A stretch of 64,000 nt of DNA from CAVWCQ01 sp963753545 (GCA_963753545.1 CAVWCQ010000008.1:2604001-2668000); one strand, 5' to 3'. Positions 9,654-21,461 are shown, counted from the stretch's first letter. Made by a program: numbers and translations. The notes: a model not told the origin generated them from the letters alone.

Positions 9654-10397
9654 GTGCTTTTTGACTTCACCCTTCCCGCCTTCGATCAGTTCTGCCAGAG
9701 TGCCGCCCGTCATCCGGTCTTTACCCTGGCTGATTACCTGTCACTGGCCGAGTCGCCCAGCGCTCCTTATGTGATCCTGCGCTTTGACGTGGATTACCGG
9801 GAGCCGTTCGCGATCCCGATGGCGCGGATAGCCGCCCGCCACCACCTGCGCGGCTCATTCTACTTTCGCCACCGGAACGGTACATTCGACTTTGAGACCA
9901 TTAAGGCAGTCGCGGCGCTCGACCATGAGGTCGGCTATCACTTTGAAACGATGGATACCTGCCGGGGAGATGTGGTCGCAGCAGAACAACTCTTTTTAGA
10001 GCACCTGGATCAACTGCGCTCCGCTGGGTTGACCATTCGAACAGCGGCGGCTCACGGCGCGAAACCCACCGCGCCCACGTACCGGGCGAACTTCGATCTT
10101 TTTACTCAATCGCCGGGCTTGTTTGACCGCGCCAATCTGCTGGGAGAAACCACGCTCAGCCTGGATTTCGGCCTGATGGGTTATGTTTCTGATGCGGGCT
10201 GGCGCTGGCATCGTTACCAAAACTACAGGCACGGCATGCGGGGGCAGCCCACCAACCTCAAGCAAGTGATAAGGGAACTTGGGCAAGTGAACGAAGCCCT
10301 ATGCGTGACCTTCCACAGCCAGCAGTGGTATCCCGATCCCGTCAGCGCGACCTTCTACCGCCAGCGCAACCGCCTGGGGCGTCTGATCCGCCGTTAA
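9654..10397 (+). CDS. Polysaccharide deacetylase-like protein (NodB/CE4 fold)
   Basis: A 247-residue protein starting at GTG. FDVDY near residue 45 corresponds to the metal-binding Asp pair of carbohydrate esterase family 4; GSFYFRH, VGYHFE and AAHGA follow in the order seen in polysaccharide-deacetylase-related proteins. There is no signal peptide, so it is probably cytoplasmic and may act on a sugar-nucleotide or lipid-linked glycan. Its substrate is unknown. It ends 4 bases inside the convergent CPBP-like gene, and the structured element at 9262-9483 lies directly upstream. Confidence 0.7.
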   Translation: MLFDFTLPAFDQFCQSAARHPVFTLADYLSLAESPSAPYVILRFDVDYREPFAIPMARIAARHHLRGSFYFRHRNGTFDFETIKAVAALDHEVGYHFETMDTCRGDVVAAEQLFLEHLDQLRSAGLTIRTAAAHGAKPTAPTYRANFDLFTQSPGLFDRANLLGETTLSLDFGLMGYVSDAGWRWHRYQNYRHGMRGQPTNLKQVIRELGQVNEALCVTFHSQQWYPDPVSATFYRQRNRLGRLIRR

Positions 10398-11212
10398 CCT
10401 ACGCCAATAATACGAGGAGCCAGCAGTAGCAGACTGCCTGCCGTCAACTGGCAGAAGAAACTCGCCGCCAGTCCATGCCGGAAATGCACATAACTGTATA
10501 AGAAGTTCAGGACCACCAGCGCCGTGCCGATGACCGCGCCGACTGCCGGGGTATCGCCTAATCCCAGGTTCGGGAAAAACATCAGCATAGACCACACGCT
10601 GGACAAAAGGGCCACGACAGGCAGCGGGTGAACGCGCTGCATCGTCCCCCGGAAAAACAGGCTCTCTGAGATAGGCATCGCAAAGACGGTTGCCTGAAAC
10701 ACCCACGTATTCAACAGAGTGCTGCCCTCTTGCCCCGCATTAAACAGGCGGTTGGAGGTCACTTGCAGCGTATCGATCCCGACCATCATCAGCGATCCGC
10801 CAACAAACACGCCCAACCCGATCCCCCACAGCAGGTCGCCAGGATCAGCGGAATGGGTCTGCTTGCCGCTGCCCAGCATAAAACTAACGCCACCCATCAG
10901 CGCCAGGAAGGCCCACAGGAGAACATAGCGCAGGTTGGTCTGAATCGGCGTCAAGCCGATGCTGAGCGCCATCGCCAGAATGTAGCCAAAAACAGGGTCC
11001 AGGTCCTGCCGGTAGCTGCGCGCTGGCGGCAGAGCTTCAACAGGTTCGCCCTCATCGTCCCACTCGCCGTCCTCGTCCATATCCGATGGCAGGGGGATCG
11101 CCTGGGGCGGATGACCGATCCGCAGCCGGTGACGGTCCAGGGGGGACATCGGGCGGGGAGAGGGTTCAGACTCCTCGGATTGTGGATCAGGGTCGATTAA
11201 GGGCGGTTTCAC
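10394..11212 (-). CDS. CPBP-type membrane protein, probable degenerate protease
   Basis: A 272-residue protein with a Pro- and acid-rich cytoplasmic N-terminus (about 85 residues) and six to eight hydrophobic segments. PISESLFFRG matches the first motif (EExxxR) of CAAX-protease/bacteriocin-processing (CPBP) proteins, but the second Glu is Ser. The expected FxxxH in the next segment reads SMLMFF, without His. A later VHFRHG could be the third motif. With two metal or catalytic positions altered it may not be a protease. Its GTG start overlaps the corrected stop of the threonine aldolase gene as GTGA, suggesting coupled translation. Confidence 0.7.
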   Translation of the reverse strand: MKPPLIDPDPQSEESEPSPRPMSPLDRHRLRIGHPPQAIPLPSDMDEDGEWDDEGEPVEALPPARSYRQDLDPVFGYILAMALSIGLTPIQTNLRYVLLWAFLALMGGVSFMLGSGKQTHSADPGDLLWGIGLGVFVGGSLMMVGIDTLQVTSNRLFNAGQEGSTLLNTWVFQATVFAMPISESLFFRGTMQRVHPLPVVALLSSVWSMLMFFPNLGLGDTPAVGAVIGTALVVLNFLYSYVHFRHGLAASFFCQLTAGSLLLLAPRIIGVG

Positions 11213-12238
11213 GCGAGTTCCTTTTGCAGCAGGTTCAGGATCAGATCAATGTGTTCCCGGCAGAATCCAATAATGAGTCACCGCCCGGAAATTCCGTTCG
11301 TTAAGCGCCATCAGCCAGATATTGTACCCCTTCAGCCGTTCCGCCAGTTCAGGAGCCGTCAACTTCACGCCGTCGCGCAGACCAAAAAATACCATATTTG
11401 TCTGGACACGAGCCAGATCAATCTCAAAATGAGGCATCTGCGCCAGCCCTTCAGCCAGGGCGCGCGCATTGGCATGATCTTCGCCCAGCCGTCCGGTCAT
11501 TTTCTCCAGGGCAATCAATCCCGCCGCCGCCAGAATCCCGGCTTGCCGCATACCGCCGCCGACCACCTTGCGGATACGCCGTGCCTCGTTTATATACTCC
11601 CGCGTACCGACCAGGACCGATCCGACGGGCGCGCACAGCCCTTTAGACAGGCAAAACGTCACGCTGTCCGCTGCTTCGACCAGTGCCGACACATCGCAGT
11701 TGAGCGCTGCCGCAGCATTAAAGATGCGCGCCCCGTCGATGTGCAGTTTTAAGCCGTTTTCTTGGGTGATGCGGCCTACTTCATCGGTATATGCTTTCGA
11801 AAGAGGCACGCCATTTTGTGTATTTTCCAGCGCGATCAGCTTTGTGCGCGGGAAATGCACGTTGTCGCCGCGAATAGCGCCCTGAATCGCATCGAGCGGC
11901 AGCGTTCCGTCAGGCTGGACGGGGATCGTGTGGGGGTGGACACCGCCAAGCGCCGCGATACCGCCCGCCTCATAAACAAAGCTGTGCGCCCTGTCGCCCA
12001 GAATGACTTCATCGCCGCGCCCGCAGTGCGTCAGAATGCCGACCAGATTGCCCATTGTGCCGCTGGCGACAAACAGCCCGGCTTCTTTGCCCAATCGCCG
12101 CGCTGCCTCGTCTTGCAGCTTATTCACGGTTGGGTCTTCGCCAAACACATCATCGCCCACCGGGGCGTTCGCCATCGCTTCGCGCATTTCTGGCGTAGGC
12201 CAGCTTACAGTATCACTCCGCAAATCAATACGATCCAT
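11209..12238 (-). CDS. ltaE: Low-specificity L-threonine aldolase (frameshift near the 3' end)
   Basis: A PLP enzyme of fold type I that cleaves L-threonine or L-allo-threonine to glycine and acetaldehyde. The opening [28 protein letters not shown], the ENTQNG strand, [12 protein letters not shown] (Asp and Arg of the PLP site) and [13 protein letters not shown] with the Schiff-base Lys are all present. The frame stops early at 11246. One extra base in the C-run at 11256-11258 accounts for it: the alternative frame continues [14 protein letters not shown] and stops at 11209, the usual family ending. With that correction the stop overlaps the GTG of the next gene. Confidence 0.9.
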
Positions 12239-12251
12239 CTTGACTCCTCGT

Positions 12252-12284
12252 AAAAAGCCGCCCGGCGCTGCACACGTCGGGCGG
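12252..12284 (-). terminator. Rho-independent terminator after the nitrilase-like gene
   Basis: CCGCCCG (12258-12264) and CGGGCGG (12278-12284) form a perfect 7-bp stem. On the minus strand the stem is followed by CTTTTTA. It ends just before the ribosome binding site of the threonine aldolase gene. Confidence 0.8.
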
Positions 12285-12319
12285 AAATGTTCAATTCAAG
12301 TCTTGTGTACCTGAAGGGC

Positions 12320-13157
12320 CTAGTATTTGCGCACCAGAGTGCGGTAAACAGCAGGCTGGCGAGACTGGAGCGTCTGGTATTCCTCGCGGCACTTACGCAC
12401 TTCATCCAGGTCAATTCGCGCGACGCAGTACCCTTCACGCGGCTTGCCACTTTCCGGGATCTTTTTCTTCGGCCAGCGACGCGAAAACTTTGCCGCGTGG
12501 CCCAACGATCATACTCTCGCCACCGAAGTTCAGAGTCACGTCTTCACCGACACGGTTGGAGGCAGCCACATAAACCGCGTTCTCGAAAGCGCGCGACCGG
12601 ACATAAGTCCGCCATTCTTCAATCTGTGCCGTCTCCCAGTTGCCCATCACGCAGATCAGTTCAGCCCCATCCAACACGAGCGAACGAGCGACTTCGGGGA
12701 ATGCCAGGTCCCAGCCCAACATCAAGCCAACCTGCCCGATGTCGGTTTCGATCACAGGCAGACGGAACCCCTCACGGAAGGCCATGCGTTCTTCGCCGCG
12801 CAGGTGCACTTTGTTATAGCTGCCCACCAGTTCGCCATCGGGGCCAACAAGCACCGCCGAGTTGAACAGGATACTTTCGACTTTCTCTTTCGTCACCATA
12901 CCGAACGCGATATACACACCGAATTCGGCAGCCCGCTGGGCCATCAGGTTGACAGTAGGTCCGGGCACGCGCTGGGCCAGTTCGGTAAAGCGCACGCCAA
13001 GTTCATAGCCGCTGGTCGCCAGTTCGGGGAAAACAATCAAATCCACTTTTTGCTGCGAAGCAATTTTGGACACAAAGTCCGACATCTTTACCAGGTTGTC
13101 TTCCGACTCACCGAGAGCCGGTTTCATTTGTACGGTTGCAATCGTGATCTCACGCAT
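12320..13157 (-). CDS. Nitrilase/carbon-nitrogen hydrolase family protein, catalytic Cys missing (one frameshift)
   Basis: About 279 residues after correction. The nitrilase fold is clear: VQMKPALG at the start, VFPELATSGYELG with the catalytic Glu, and YNKVHLRGEE with the catalytic Lys. The nucleophile strand, normally ending in C-[YW]-D before FPE, reads LMLGWDLAFPE, so Gly replaces the active-site Cys. The frame breaks at about 12466 after SLAEE. One extra base restores KIPESGKPREGYCVARIDL and the stop at 12320, the normal length for the family. As written it should not hydrolyse amides or nitriles. It is either a pseudo-enzyme or a base error (TGC to GGC). Confidence 0.85.
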
Positions 13158-13289
13158 GGGTTCTCCTCATCGTGGGGATTATCTCGTATGGGCCGGGGCT
13201 TCCAGCCTAAATGTAGCGCCAAAAAGCCGATGTTGCAAGTGTAGAACCGAACAGATTAGAACATATGAGCTAATATTTGTCAAGCGGAA

Positions 13290-13754
13290 TCACTGACTCT
13301 CTCCATTGATTTGATCCAGTTGGGCCAGCAGCACCGCATCGGGCACAATATCACTCATCAAATCGCCAAGATGGTGATAGCGCGCCACCCCTGTTTTATC
13401 GATCAGTACCAGGGCTGGCATCCGCCCCAGTTTGAGCAGTTTTACCTGCTGCCCATATTGGTCCGCCACGATATGTTTGGGATCAGCCAACCCGACAAAG
13501 GGCAGATTTTCCCGCTGCCAATAGGTTTCAAAGGCTTCCAGGCTGTCGGGGCCAACGACAATAATCTCGGCGTCGCGTTCGACAAATGACGAATAATCCT
13601 GGCGCAACTGCGCCATGTGCGCGCGGCAGTACGGTCACATAAAGCCCCGGTTAAAGACCAGCACGACATGTTTCTTGCCGCGATAGTCCGACAGCCGGAC
13701 GCGCTCGCCTTCCGTATCGATCATCTCAAAATCGGGCACACGGATATAAATCAC
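13290..13754 (-). CDS. Peroxiredoxin/AhpC-TSA-like protein with in-frame UGA, candidate selenoprotein
   Basis: Starting at GTG 13754 (GGAG 8 bases upstream) the frame reads IYIRVPDFEMIDTEGE, continues to VVLVFNRGFM, meets TGA at 13637-13635, and goes on as PYCRAHMAQL to a stop at 13290 (154 residues). The whole length fits a thioredoxin-fold redoxin that reduces peroxides or disulfides. The TGA sits exactly where family members have the first Cys of CPYC, giving U-P-Y-C. A 22-nt hairpin begins 6 bases after the UGA. Ordinary annotation would start at the Met at 13616 and lose the active site. Selenocysteine insertion is inferred; a Cys-to-stop base error is the alternative. The gene starts 13 bp after rluD ends. 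Confidence 0.75.
13608..13629 (-). promoter_or_regulatory. SECIS-like hairpin just downstream of the UGA codon
   Basis: In the mRNA, CUGC pairs with GCAG. Above a bulged C, a further GC/GC pair closes a 9-base loop containing G residues. The helix starts 6 nt after the UGA at 13637-13635, within the window used by bacterial SelB-recognised SECIS elements. The stem is short, so this is only suggestive. Confidence 0.4.
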
Positions 13755-13767
13755 AGACAACGCTCCA

Positions 13768-14688
13768 TCAGCGGGGCAGCTTGCTCAGGATATCCTGTAA
13801 TCCAACGGGCAGCGGCGCTTCGACAACCAGGGCTTCACCGGTATTCGGCAGTTCAAACCGGATCGAAGCCGCGTGCAAAAAATGGCGCTTCATCTTGATC
13901 CGGCCCTTGCGGTACCCATACACGCTGTCCCCCACCACCGGGTGCCCGATAAAAGCCAGATGGACGCGAATCTGGTGCGTGCGGCCCGTTTTGGGAAGCA
14001 CTTCCAGCAAACTATGCTCGGCATAGGTTTCCAGCACATGAAATTCGGTCACAGCCTCCCGCCCATCCCGCGTGACAGCCATCCTCTTGCGCTGATTCGG
14101 ATCGCGGCCTATCGGCGCGTCAATCAACCCATCCGGCGTATCAGGCATTCCTTCAACCAGCGTCAGATAGCGCTTGTGCACATTGCGGGACTTAAACTGC
14201 TCGCGCAGGTATATCAGCGCCGGTGCTGTTTTGGCGACCACGATCACACCCGATGTTTCTTTGTCGAGGCGATGCACAATCCCGGCTCGGCTCGGCTCGC
14301 TGAAATCAGCAATCTTAGGCCAGCGGGCCAACACCGCATTGACCAGCGTCCCGGAGGTGTGTCCAAACGCCGGGTGCACGACCATCCCGGCGGGTTTGTT
14401 AATCACCGCGAATTGATCATCTTCGTACAGGATATCGAGTGGGATATCCTCGGCCTGCGTCGCTGTCTGTTCTTCCGGCAGCGGCAGTTTAGCCCGAATC
14501 ACATCGCCATTTTCGACCCGGTAAGACGACTTGACGATCTTGCCATTAACTGTGATCTGCTCATCCTGGATCAAAGCCTGAATCTGAACGCGAGAGAATT
14601 GGTCAAACTCTGTGGCTAGCAGTTTGTCCAGGCGCTCTCCGGCTTCCTCCGCTTTTAGTTCGATTTCTTCAAAACGTTCGCTCATCAT
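13768..14688 (-). CDS. rluD: RluA-family 23S rRNA pseudouridine synthase (RluD-like)
   Basis: Converts specific uridines of 23S rRNA to pseudouridine. Residues 8-70 are an S4 RNA-binding domain (GERLDKLLATEFDQFSRVQI). The catalytic domain follows, with IVHRLDKETSGVIVVAKT containing the catalytic Asp, then GRTHQIRVHLAFIGHPVVGD, both diagnostic of RluA/RluD enzymes. Start 14688 is chosen for AGGA 5 bases upstream and because upstream codons add residues outside the family. The 306-residue length is normal. It is divergent from the thioesterase gene and probably co-transcribed with the redoxin downstream. Confidence 0.92.
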   Translation of the reverse strand: MMSERFEEIELKAEEAGERLDKLLATEFDQFSRVQIQALIQDEQITVNGKIVKSSYRVENGDVIRAKLPLPEEQTATQAEDIPLDILYEDDQFAVINKPAGMVVHPAFGHTSGTLVNAVLARWPKIADFSEPSRAGIVHRLDKETSGVIVVAKTAPALIYLREQFKSRNVHKRYLTLVEGMPDTPDGLIDAPIGRDPNQRKRMAVTRDGREAVTEFHVLETYAEHSLLEVLPKTGRTHQIRVHLAFIGHPVVGDSVYGYRKGRIKMKRHFLHAASIRFELPNTGEALVVEAPLPVGLQDILSKLPR

Positions 14689-14770
14689 TTTTATCCTGAC
14701 TTGAAGGTTGCGCCCGGCTGGCACAGTCGCTAGAATGCAGCCGGTTTTTCATTTCAAAGGAGTGAGTCTT

Positions 14771-15196
14771 GTGGCCCCGACTGATCGGTTTGTTTCAGAA
14801 AACACGTTTTATGTGCGCTACGCCGAAACCGACGCGATGGCTGTTGTTCACCATTCCAGTTATATCATCTACTTTGAAGAGGCCCGCAGCCACTATTCCC
14901 GCGTCCGAGGCGCGAGTTATGCCGACTTTGAACACAGTGGCTACTATCTGACGGTGGGTGAAGTCCACGCCCGCTATCATTACCCGGCCCGCTACGGTCA
15001 GCAAATTACGGTTCGCTGCTGGGTCGAAGAGCTAAAAAGCCGGGGGATGACCTTTGGCTACGAGATTGTAGATGCGGCAACGAAACAGGTGCATGTGACC
15101 GGCTATTCCAAACACGTCTGTATCAACCACGACGGCAAAGTATCCCATATTCCCGAAAACTGGTTCAAGGCCATGTCCGCCGGGCTGCCAGAGTAA
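14771..15196 (+). CDS. YbgC/FadM-like acyl-CoA thioesterase (hotdog fold)
   Basis: A 141-residue single hotdog domain. YVRYAETDAMAVVHHSSYIIY matches the 4HBT signature (Y-x-x-TD-x-x-G-x-x-H-x-x-Y), with Asp as general base, although the usual Gly before the first His is Val here. It hydrolyses acyl-CoA or acyl-ACP thioesters in the cytoplasm. The GTG start is preceded by AAAGGAG at 10 bases; an in-frame ATG at 14708 lies inside the shared 82-bp promoter region with rluD. It ends 6 bp before the convergent moeA gene. Confidence 0.85.
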   Translation: MAPTDRFVSENTFYVRYAETDAMAVVHHSSYIIYFEEARSHYSRVRGASYADFEHSGYYLTVGEVHARYHYPARYGQQITVRCWVEELKSRGMTFGYEIVDAATKQVHVTGYSKHVCINHDGKVSHIPENWFKAMSAGLPE

Positions 15197-15201
15197 GCAG
15201 A

Positions 15202-17122
15202 TTATACCGCAACTGGCTCCCCCATTGACGTGACGATATAACCGGGCTGGGCCGCAACCGCAGCCCGGAACGTCTCGTCTGTCAGCAGCGCCAGCACATG
15301 CTGGATCATCGGCAGATCGATAAAGGCTTCTGGAATCACCAGATCGTAACGTTCCAGCGTCAGGGGGATAAAGTCCAGGCCCAGCGCCAGAGCCGCGTTG
15401 CGAATGCCCATTCCACAGTCCGCGCTGCCCGACGCGACAGCAGCCGCAACTGCCAGATGCGTATACTCTTCCCGGTCATATCCATCGATCTGAGTTGCGT
15501 TGATGCCCCGTTTTTCCAGTTCATAATCAAGCAGCACCCGCGTCCCTGCCCCTCGCTGGCGGTTCACGATGCGCAGGCGCGGCAGATCATCCAGGGAGCG
15601 AACCTCCAACGGATTGCCGGGGCGACCATCAAGCCCTGTTCGCGGTGGACAAATGTCACGACGCGAACCGGGATATCGCCCACCGTGCGGTGGATATAGG
15701 ACACATTATACTCGCCCGTCTCCGGGTCCAGCAGATGCGTACCGGATAAGATGCGCTTCGCCGCGCCGCTGGGCAACCAACCCGCCGAGACTGCCCACGT
15801 TAGCCGATGTCAATCGGAAGCCGGGAAAGCGCGCTGCCAGATGCTGCCCCAGCAGGTCCAGCATCGGATCGTGACTCCCACCGCCACGACTGTACGCTCG
15901 ATTTCCTGCGCGGGCGCGGTAGAGCAGCACGTCTACAGGACTTCCCGCATCTGCCCCTTCGCTGAAACGGGGGATGTGCAGCAGGCCATCCGCCCGCACC
16001 AGTGACGTAATGACGCCCGCCCCACGTGACAACGGCGTAGCCAATACACGATCCCCGACCTTGCCCACCGTCACGCGCACAAAATCGTCATCCCCGGTTG
16101 GCGATGTGATTTTGCGGGTCAGCGTAGCGCGCAGTCGTTCCGCCTGAGGGGCGGGTAGACCAGACCAGTGGAGCAGCAGGGGACGGATAAACAATTCTCC
16201 GGTCAGAGCCGCCGAGACCGGGTAACCTGGCACGCCAATCACAGGCACATTGCCCACTATGCCGATAATCACCGGATGTCCGGGCCGCACCGCCACGCCA
16301 TGCACCAAAAGCTTGCCCGTTGCCCGCACTGCCTGCGCTGTGTAGTCTTTGGCTCCTGCCGATGAGCCGGACAGCACCAGCACCAGATCGTGATCACGTG
16401 CCGCTTCGGAAACAGCTTCCTGAATGGAAAGCAAATTGTCAGGCAGCGGCTTTTGGCGCACAAACTCCCCACCTGACTCCCGGATCTGCGCGCCGAGTAC
16501 AATGCTGTTGTATTCGATCACCTCACCAGGACTGCGGCGCTTGTCCTGGCGGGATCAATTCGTTCCCTGTTGGCAGGATCGCTACTCGTGAGCGGCGGCG
16601 GACCCGCACCTGATCGTACCCACACCCGGCAATCGCCCCCAGATCAAACGGGCGCAGCTTGTGATTGGCAGGCAGAATCAGTTCCGTGGCGACCATATCC
16701 TCGCCCATCATCCGTACATGCTGCCAGGGCACAGCAGGCGCGTAAATCTGGATTGTGTTTTCACCCGGCTGCGTCTGCTCGATCATGATCACAGCATTGG
16801 TATGATCCGGCAGCGCCCCTCCTGTGTTGACTGGAACCGCTTGTTCAGGGACCGCCAGAGCCAGTGGCCGGGTTTCGGTCGCGCCAAAGGTCTCTGCCGC
16901 CCAGACCGCGTATCCATCCATCGCAGCGGCGTGATAATGCGGTGAACTGACCTTGGCATAAATAGGATCAGCCGTCACCCGCCCTAATGCCTCATCCAAC
17001 GGGACCCATTCGCCCGGCAGCGGCTCCCACTTTCCGACCGCCTCCAGTGCCGCTTGCAGCCGCGCCAGCGCTTCGGGTAAGGGAATATCTTCCAGGTAGA
17101 ATTCGCGTTGATCCTCGTTCAT
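15202..17122 (-). CDS. moeA: MoeA with C-terminal substrate-binding-protein-like domain (three frameshifts)
   Basis: MoeA inserts molybdate or tungstate into adenylated molybdopterin. Residues 1-410 carry the MoeA domains: HYHAAAMDGYAVWA, VNTGGALPDHTNAV, LPTGNEL, VLSGSSAG and IGVPGYPVSA. A periplasmic-binding-like domain follows (MLDLLGQHLA, GSLGGLVAQRRGEAHL, HLLDPETGEYNVSYIHR, VNRQRGAGTRVLLDYEL), the fusion known from archaea and some bacteria. Single-base breaks at about 16530, 15743 and 15626 split it. Removing a T and a C and adding a C restores about 640 codons. It starts at ATG 17122, overlapping the stop of the upstream moeA by one base. Confidence 0.88.
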
Positions 17123-18359
17123 CAAAACAGCACCACCTCTCCCCACGATCCTTCGCGCATTCCGGTTACGTTCAACGGCACTTTGAGCAAGCCGTCTGCG
17201 CGAACCAGGGTAAAGATCAGATTACTTTTGCCGAATACGGGTTCAGCCCACTGCTCTCCATCACGCTCAAACAGCCGCACCGGGACATAATCTTCCCGGC
17301 CCGCTGCTGATGGAACATTCGCCGCCACCCGTGCCGCCGTGTGCGCCTGAATCGGCTGTACCGTTCCCATCAAATGGGCAATCGCAGGCAGCCCAAACAG
17401 ACTAAACATCACCATCGCGGATACAGGATTTCCGGGCAGGCCGATCACGGGTTTACCCTCGACAACAGCCAGAATAGTAGGTTTGCCGGGGCGCGCGGCA
17501 ACGCCGTGTACCAGCACGCCCGGCGTGCCCAAACGGTTGATCACCTCGGCGGTTTTATCACGCACGCTGACACTGCTGCCTGCTGTCACGACCAGCATAT
17601 CCGACTCTGGGAGCGCGCTTGTTAATGCCGCCTGAAGCGCATCTGGCTGGTCGGGAATGATGCCCATCATACGCGCAATCGGCCCCTGCACGCTGGCATA
17701 GCGCCCAGATCGTCGCGCTGTTGATATCCCGTACCTGTCCCGGCTCGATATGCTTCGACTCCGGGCTGACCAGTTCGTCACCTGTCGAAAAGAGGCAAAC
17801 ACGCGGCGGGCGAACCACCCTTAGTTGATCGACCAGTCCCAGTGCCAGCAGCGCTCCGATATCCTGCGGCAGCAGCCGGTGGCCTGCTGGCAATATCTGC
17901 TCACCCGGTTGTACATCTTCCCCGACTTGCAGCACATTTTCCCCCGGTGCCACTGGCCTGAGCACTTCAATCTCATCAGCGCCAAAAAGCTGGGTATGCT
18001 CGACCATCACGGCAGCATCCGCACCGGGAGGCAGCATGCCCCCTGTATGGATGAGAAGCGCTCCACCAGATGCTAATGGGATGGATGCGTCCTTGCCCCA
18101 TCACGACTTCCCCGACCACGCGCAGATAGGCGGGTAGAGAATCGGACGCGCCAAAAGTATCAGCGGCACGCACAGCAAAACCGTCCACTGTCGAGCGTTG
18201 AAAAGCGGGCAGCGCTTCAGGACTCATCACGGCATCTGCGGTTACACGGCCCAGCGCGTCGAGCGTTCGGAGCCGTTCTGTGCCCGCACGGTGCGAAATC
18301 TGCGCCAGCCAGCGAGAGCGGGCCTCATCGGGTGGAAGCACATCGAAGAACTCGGTCAT
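17122..18359 (-). CDS. moeA: Molybdopterin molybdenumtransferase MoeA, second paralogue (two frameshifts)
   Basis: About 412 codons once an extra G near 18093 and an extra C near 17668 are removed. Motifs in order: RSTVDGFAVRAADTFG, SGGALLIHTGGMLPPGADAA (across the first break), VGEDVQPGEQILPAGH, LFSTGDEL, then VVTAGSSVSVRDKTAEV, VHGVAARPGKP and IGLPGNPVSAMVM. This is the stand-alone form without the extra C-terminal domain. It is directly upstream of, and translationally coupled to, the MoeA-PBP gene. Two MoeA proteins in one operon may serve different metals or oxidoreductases; this is inference. Confidence 0.88.
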
Positions 18360-18451
18360 TCAGCAAACCTTTCAGGCAGAAAAAATGGCGCTGGGGTAGC
18401 CATGCGACCTCAACGCCATTTTAGTCTATACTGCAAGAAACGGCAGTCTTC

Positions 18452-19580
18452 TCAGCCTACCAATCCCATCAGCAGAAAAACGACTGCAATCAGGTTGAGC
18501 AAGCCAAGCACAATCACGCCGCCTGTTGTGAGAAACCCGCGCGCGCCGCCCCCGCTGTCCAACGCTTCGATATCCGTGGGGATGTATTGGTAATAGTCGG
18601 TTGTTTTGCCAGCGGGCGCTCGTCCAGGTTCACCGCCAAACACCGAGGCATATTCCTGATCGTTATCACCTGTATCGTCATCAAAATCAAAACGCATTTC
18701 CTCTTCGGCTGGTTCGTTGCCAAACGAGCCAAAAGGACTGCCAAACGCAGGCGGGCTGGCTTTGGCCCGGAGGCTGTCTAAATCATCCACGCCGGACGAG
18801 AATCCCCGATCCATAGACTGCTGGCTGCGAGAGGGAACGGGCGGCTCTGGGCTGGCTTCATTGCCCCAGGAAGGGGATTCAGATGGCTGGTAAGAGCCAT
18901 CCACTTTACTGCTGGGCGATGGAGAGTCCTGCTCAAACGGTCCGGAATCAACCATAAATGAGGTGTCTCCGAACTGGCCCGTTCCGCCACTCTCGAAACT
19001 GGGCCGCGGCTCACTTGTGCCGCCAGTTCCCAGGCTCAGATTTTGCAGCCAGGAATCATACTCCTGTTCCGAGGGCAGTTCGACATTTTTGCCGCTGCCG
19101 TGGGCTGCTGGTGCATCCGGGCGTGACCAATCAACGCTGCTGGGGGAACCGAACGCGTTGCTGTTATCAGTGCCCTGTGACAGCCAACTGTCGAATGAAC
19201 TGTCCGGCGGAGGCGCATCAAACGAAGCAAACTCAGCACCAATTGGCATTCCGCCACCAGAGCGACTGGGCGGCGGGGCAGGTGGAGGCGTTGGGTCCGG
19301 CGGCATGAAATCCACCCCCGCTGTTCTGGGCGGCAATCTTCTGGCTGACCGTATCCAGCCCTTTGCGGGCGCGTTCGTTAGCAGGATTGATCGAGAGTAC
19401 GTTTTCCAGGCAGATCTGCTGCTCTTCCAGGCTGTCAACCATAGCGCTCAGCCATAACCAGGCCTGCTCGTTATGCTCGTCCTTATCAACGACCTCCATC
19501 AAGATAGCCCTGGCTTCTTCCTTGTGCCCGGCTTTAAACAGGCTCATTGCCTGTTTGACCTGAGGATCCATGTTTGCCAT
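18452..19580 (-). CDS. TPR protein with long disordered linker and C-terminal membrane anchor (one frameshift)
   Basis: Residues 5-75 form a two-helix TPR unit (QAMSLFKAGHKEEARAILME, EQAWLWLSAMVDSLEEQQIC, NVLSINPANERARKGL). A shift in the C-run at 19315-19319 then moves the reading to a 290-residue Pro/Ser/Gly/Asp-rich region with no fold signature. The last 25 residues are one hydrophobic helix (GGVIVLGLLNLIAVVFLLMG), so the protein is probably tail-anchored with its TPR in the cytoplasm. The TPR unit is closely similar to those at 62076 and 62544, making a local paralogue family. Function unknown. Confidence 0.75.
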
Positions 19581-19612
19581 CCTGCCCTACCTTTCTAGCC
19601 TATACCGGACCC

Positions 19613-21357
<1,745 letters not shown>

Positions 21358-21461
21358 AATCGTTTCTCCATAAGAATTACTATGCAAAAAGCTTCCCAAA
21401 ACTCTACTATGAGCGGGCTGTGTGAGCAAGTGCCATTCAACTTATTGAGCCGGTAAAACAG

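Noticed and set aside
13635..13637. TGA as evidence for a recoded genetic code or a pseudogene
   Set aside because: Other genes in the window use TGA normally as stop, and the frame is open on both sides of this one codon, so selenocysteine is the better specific explanation.
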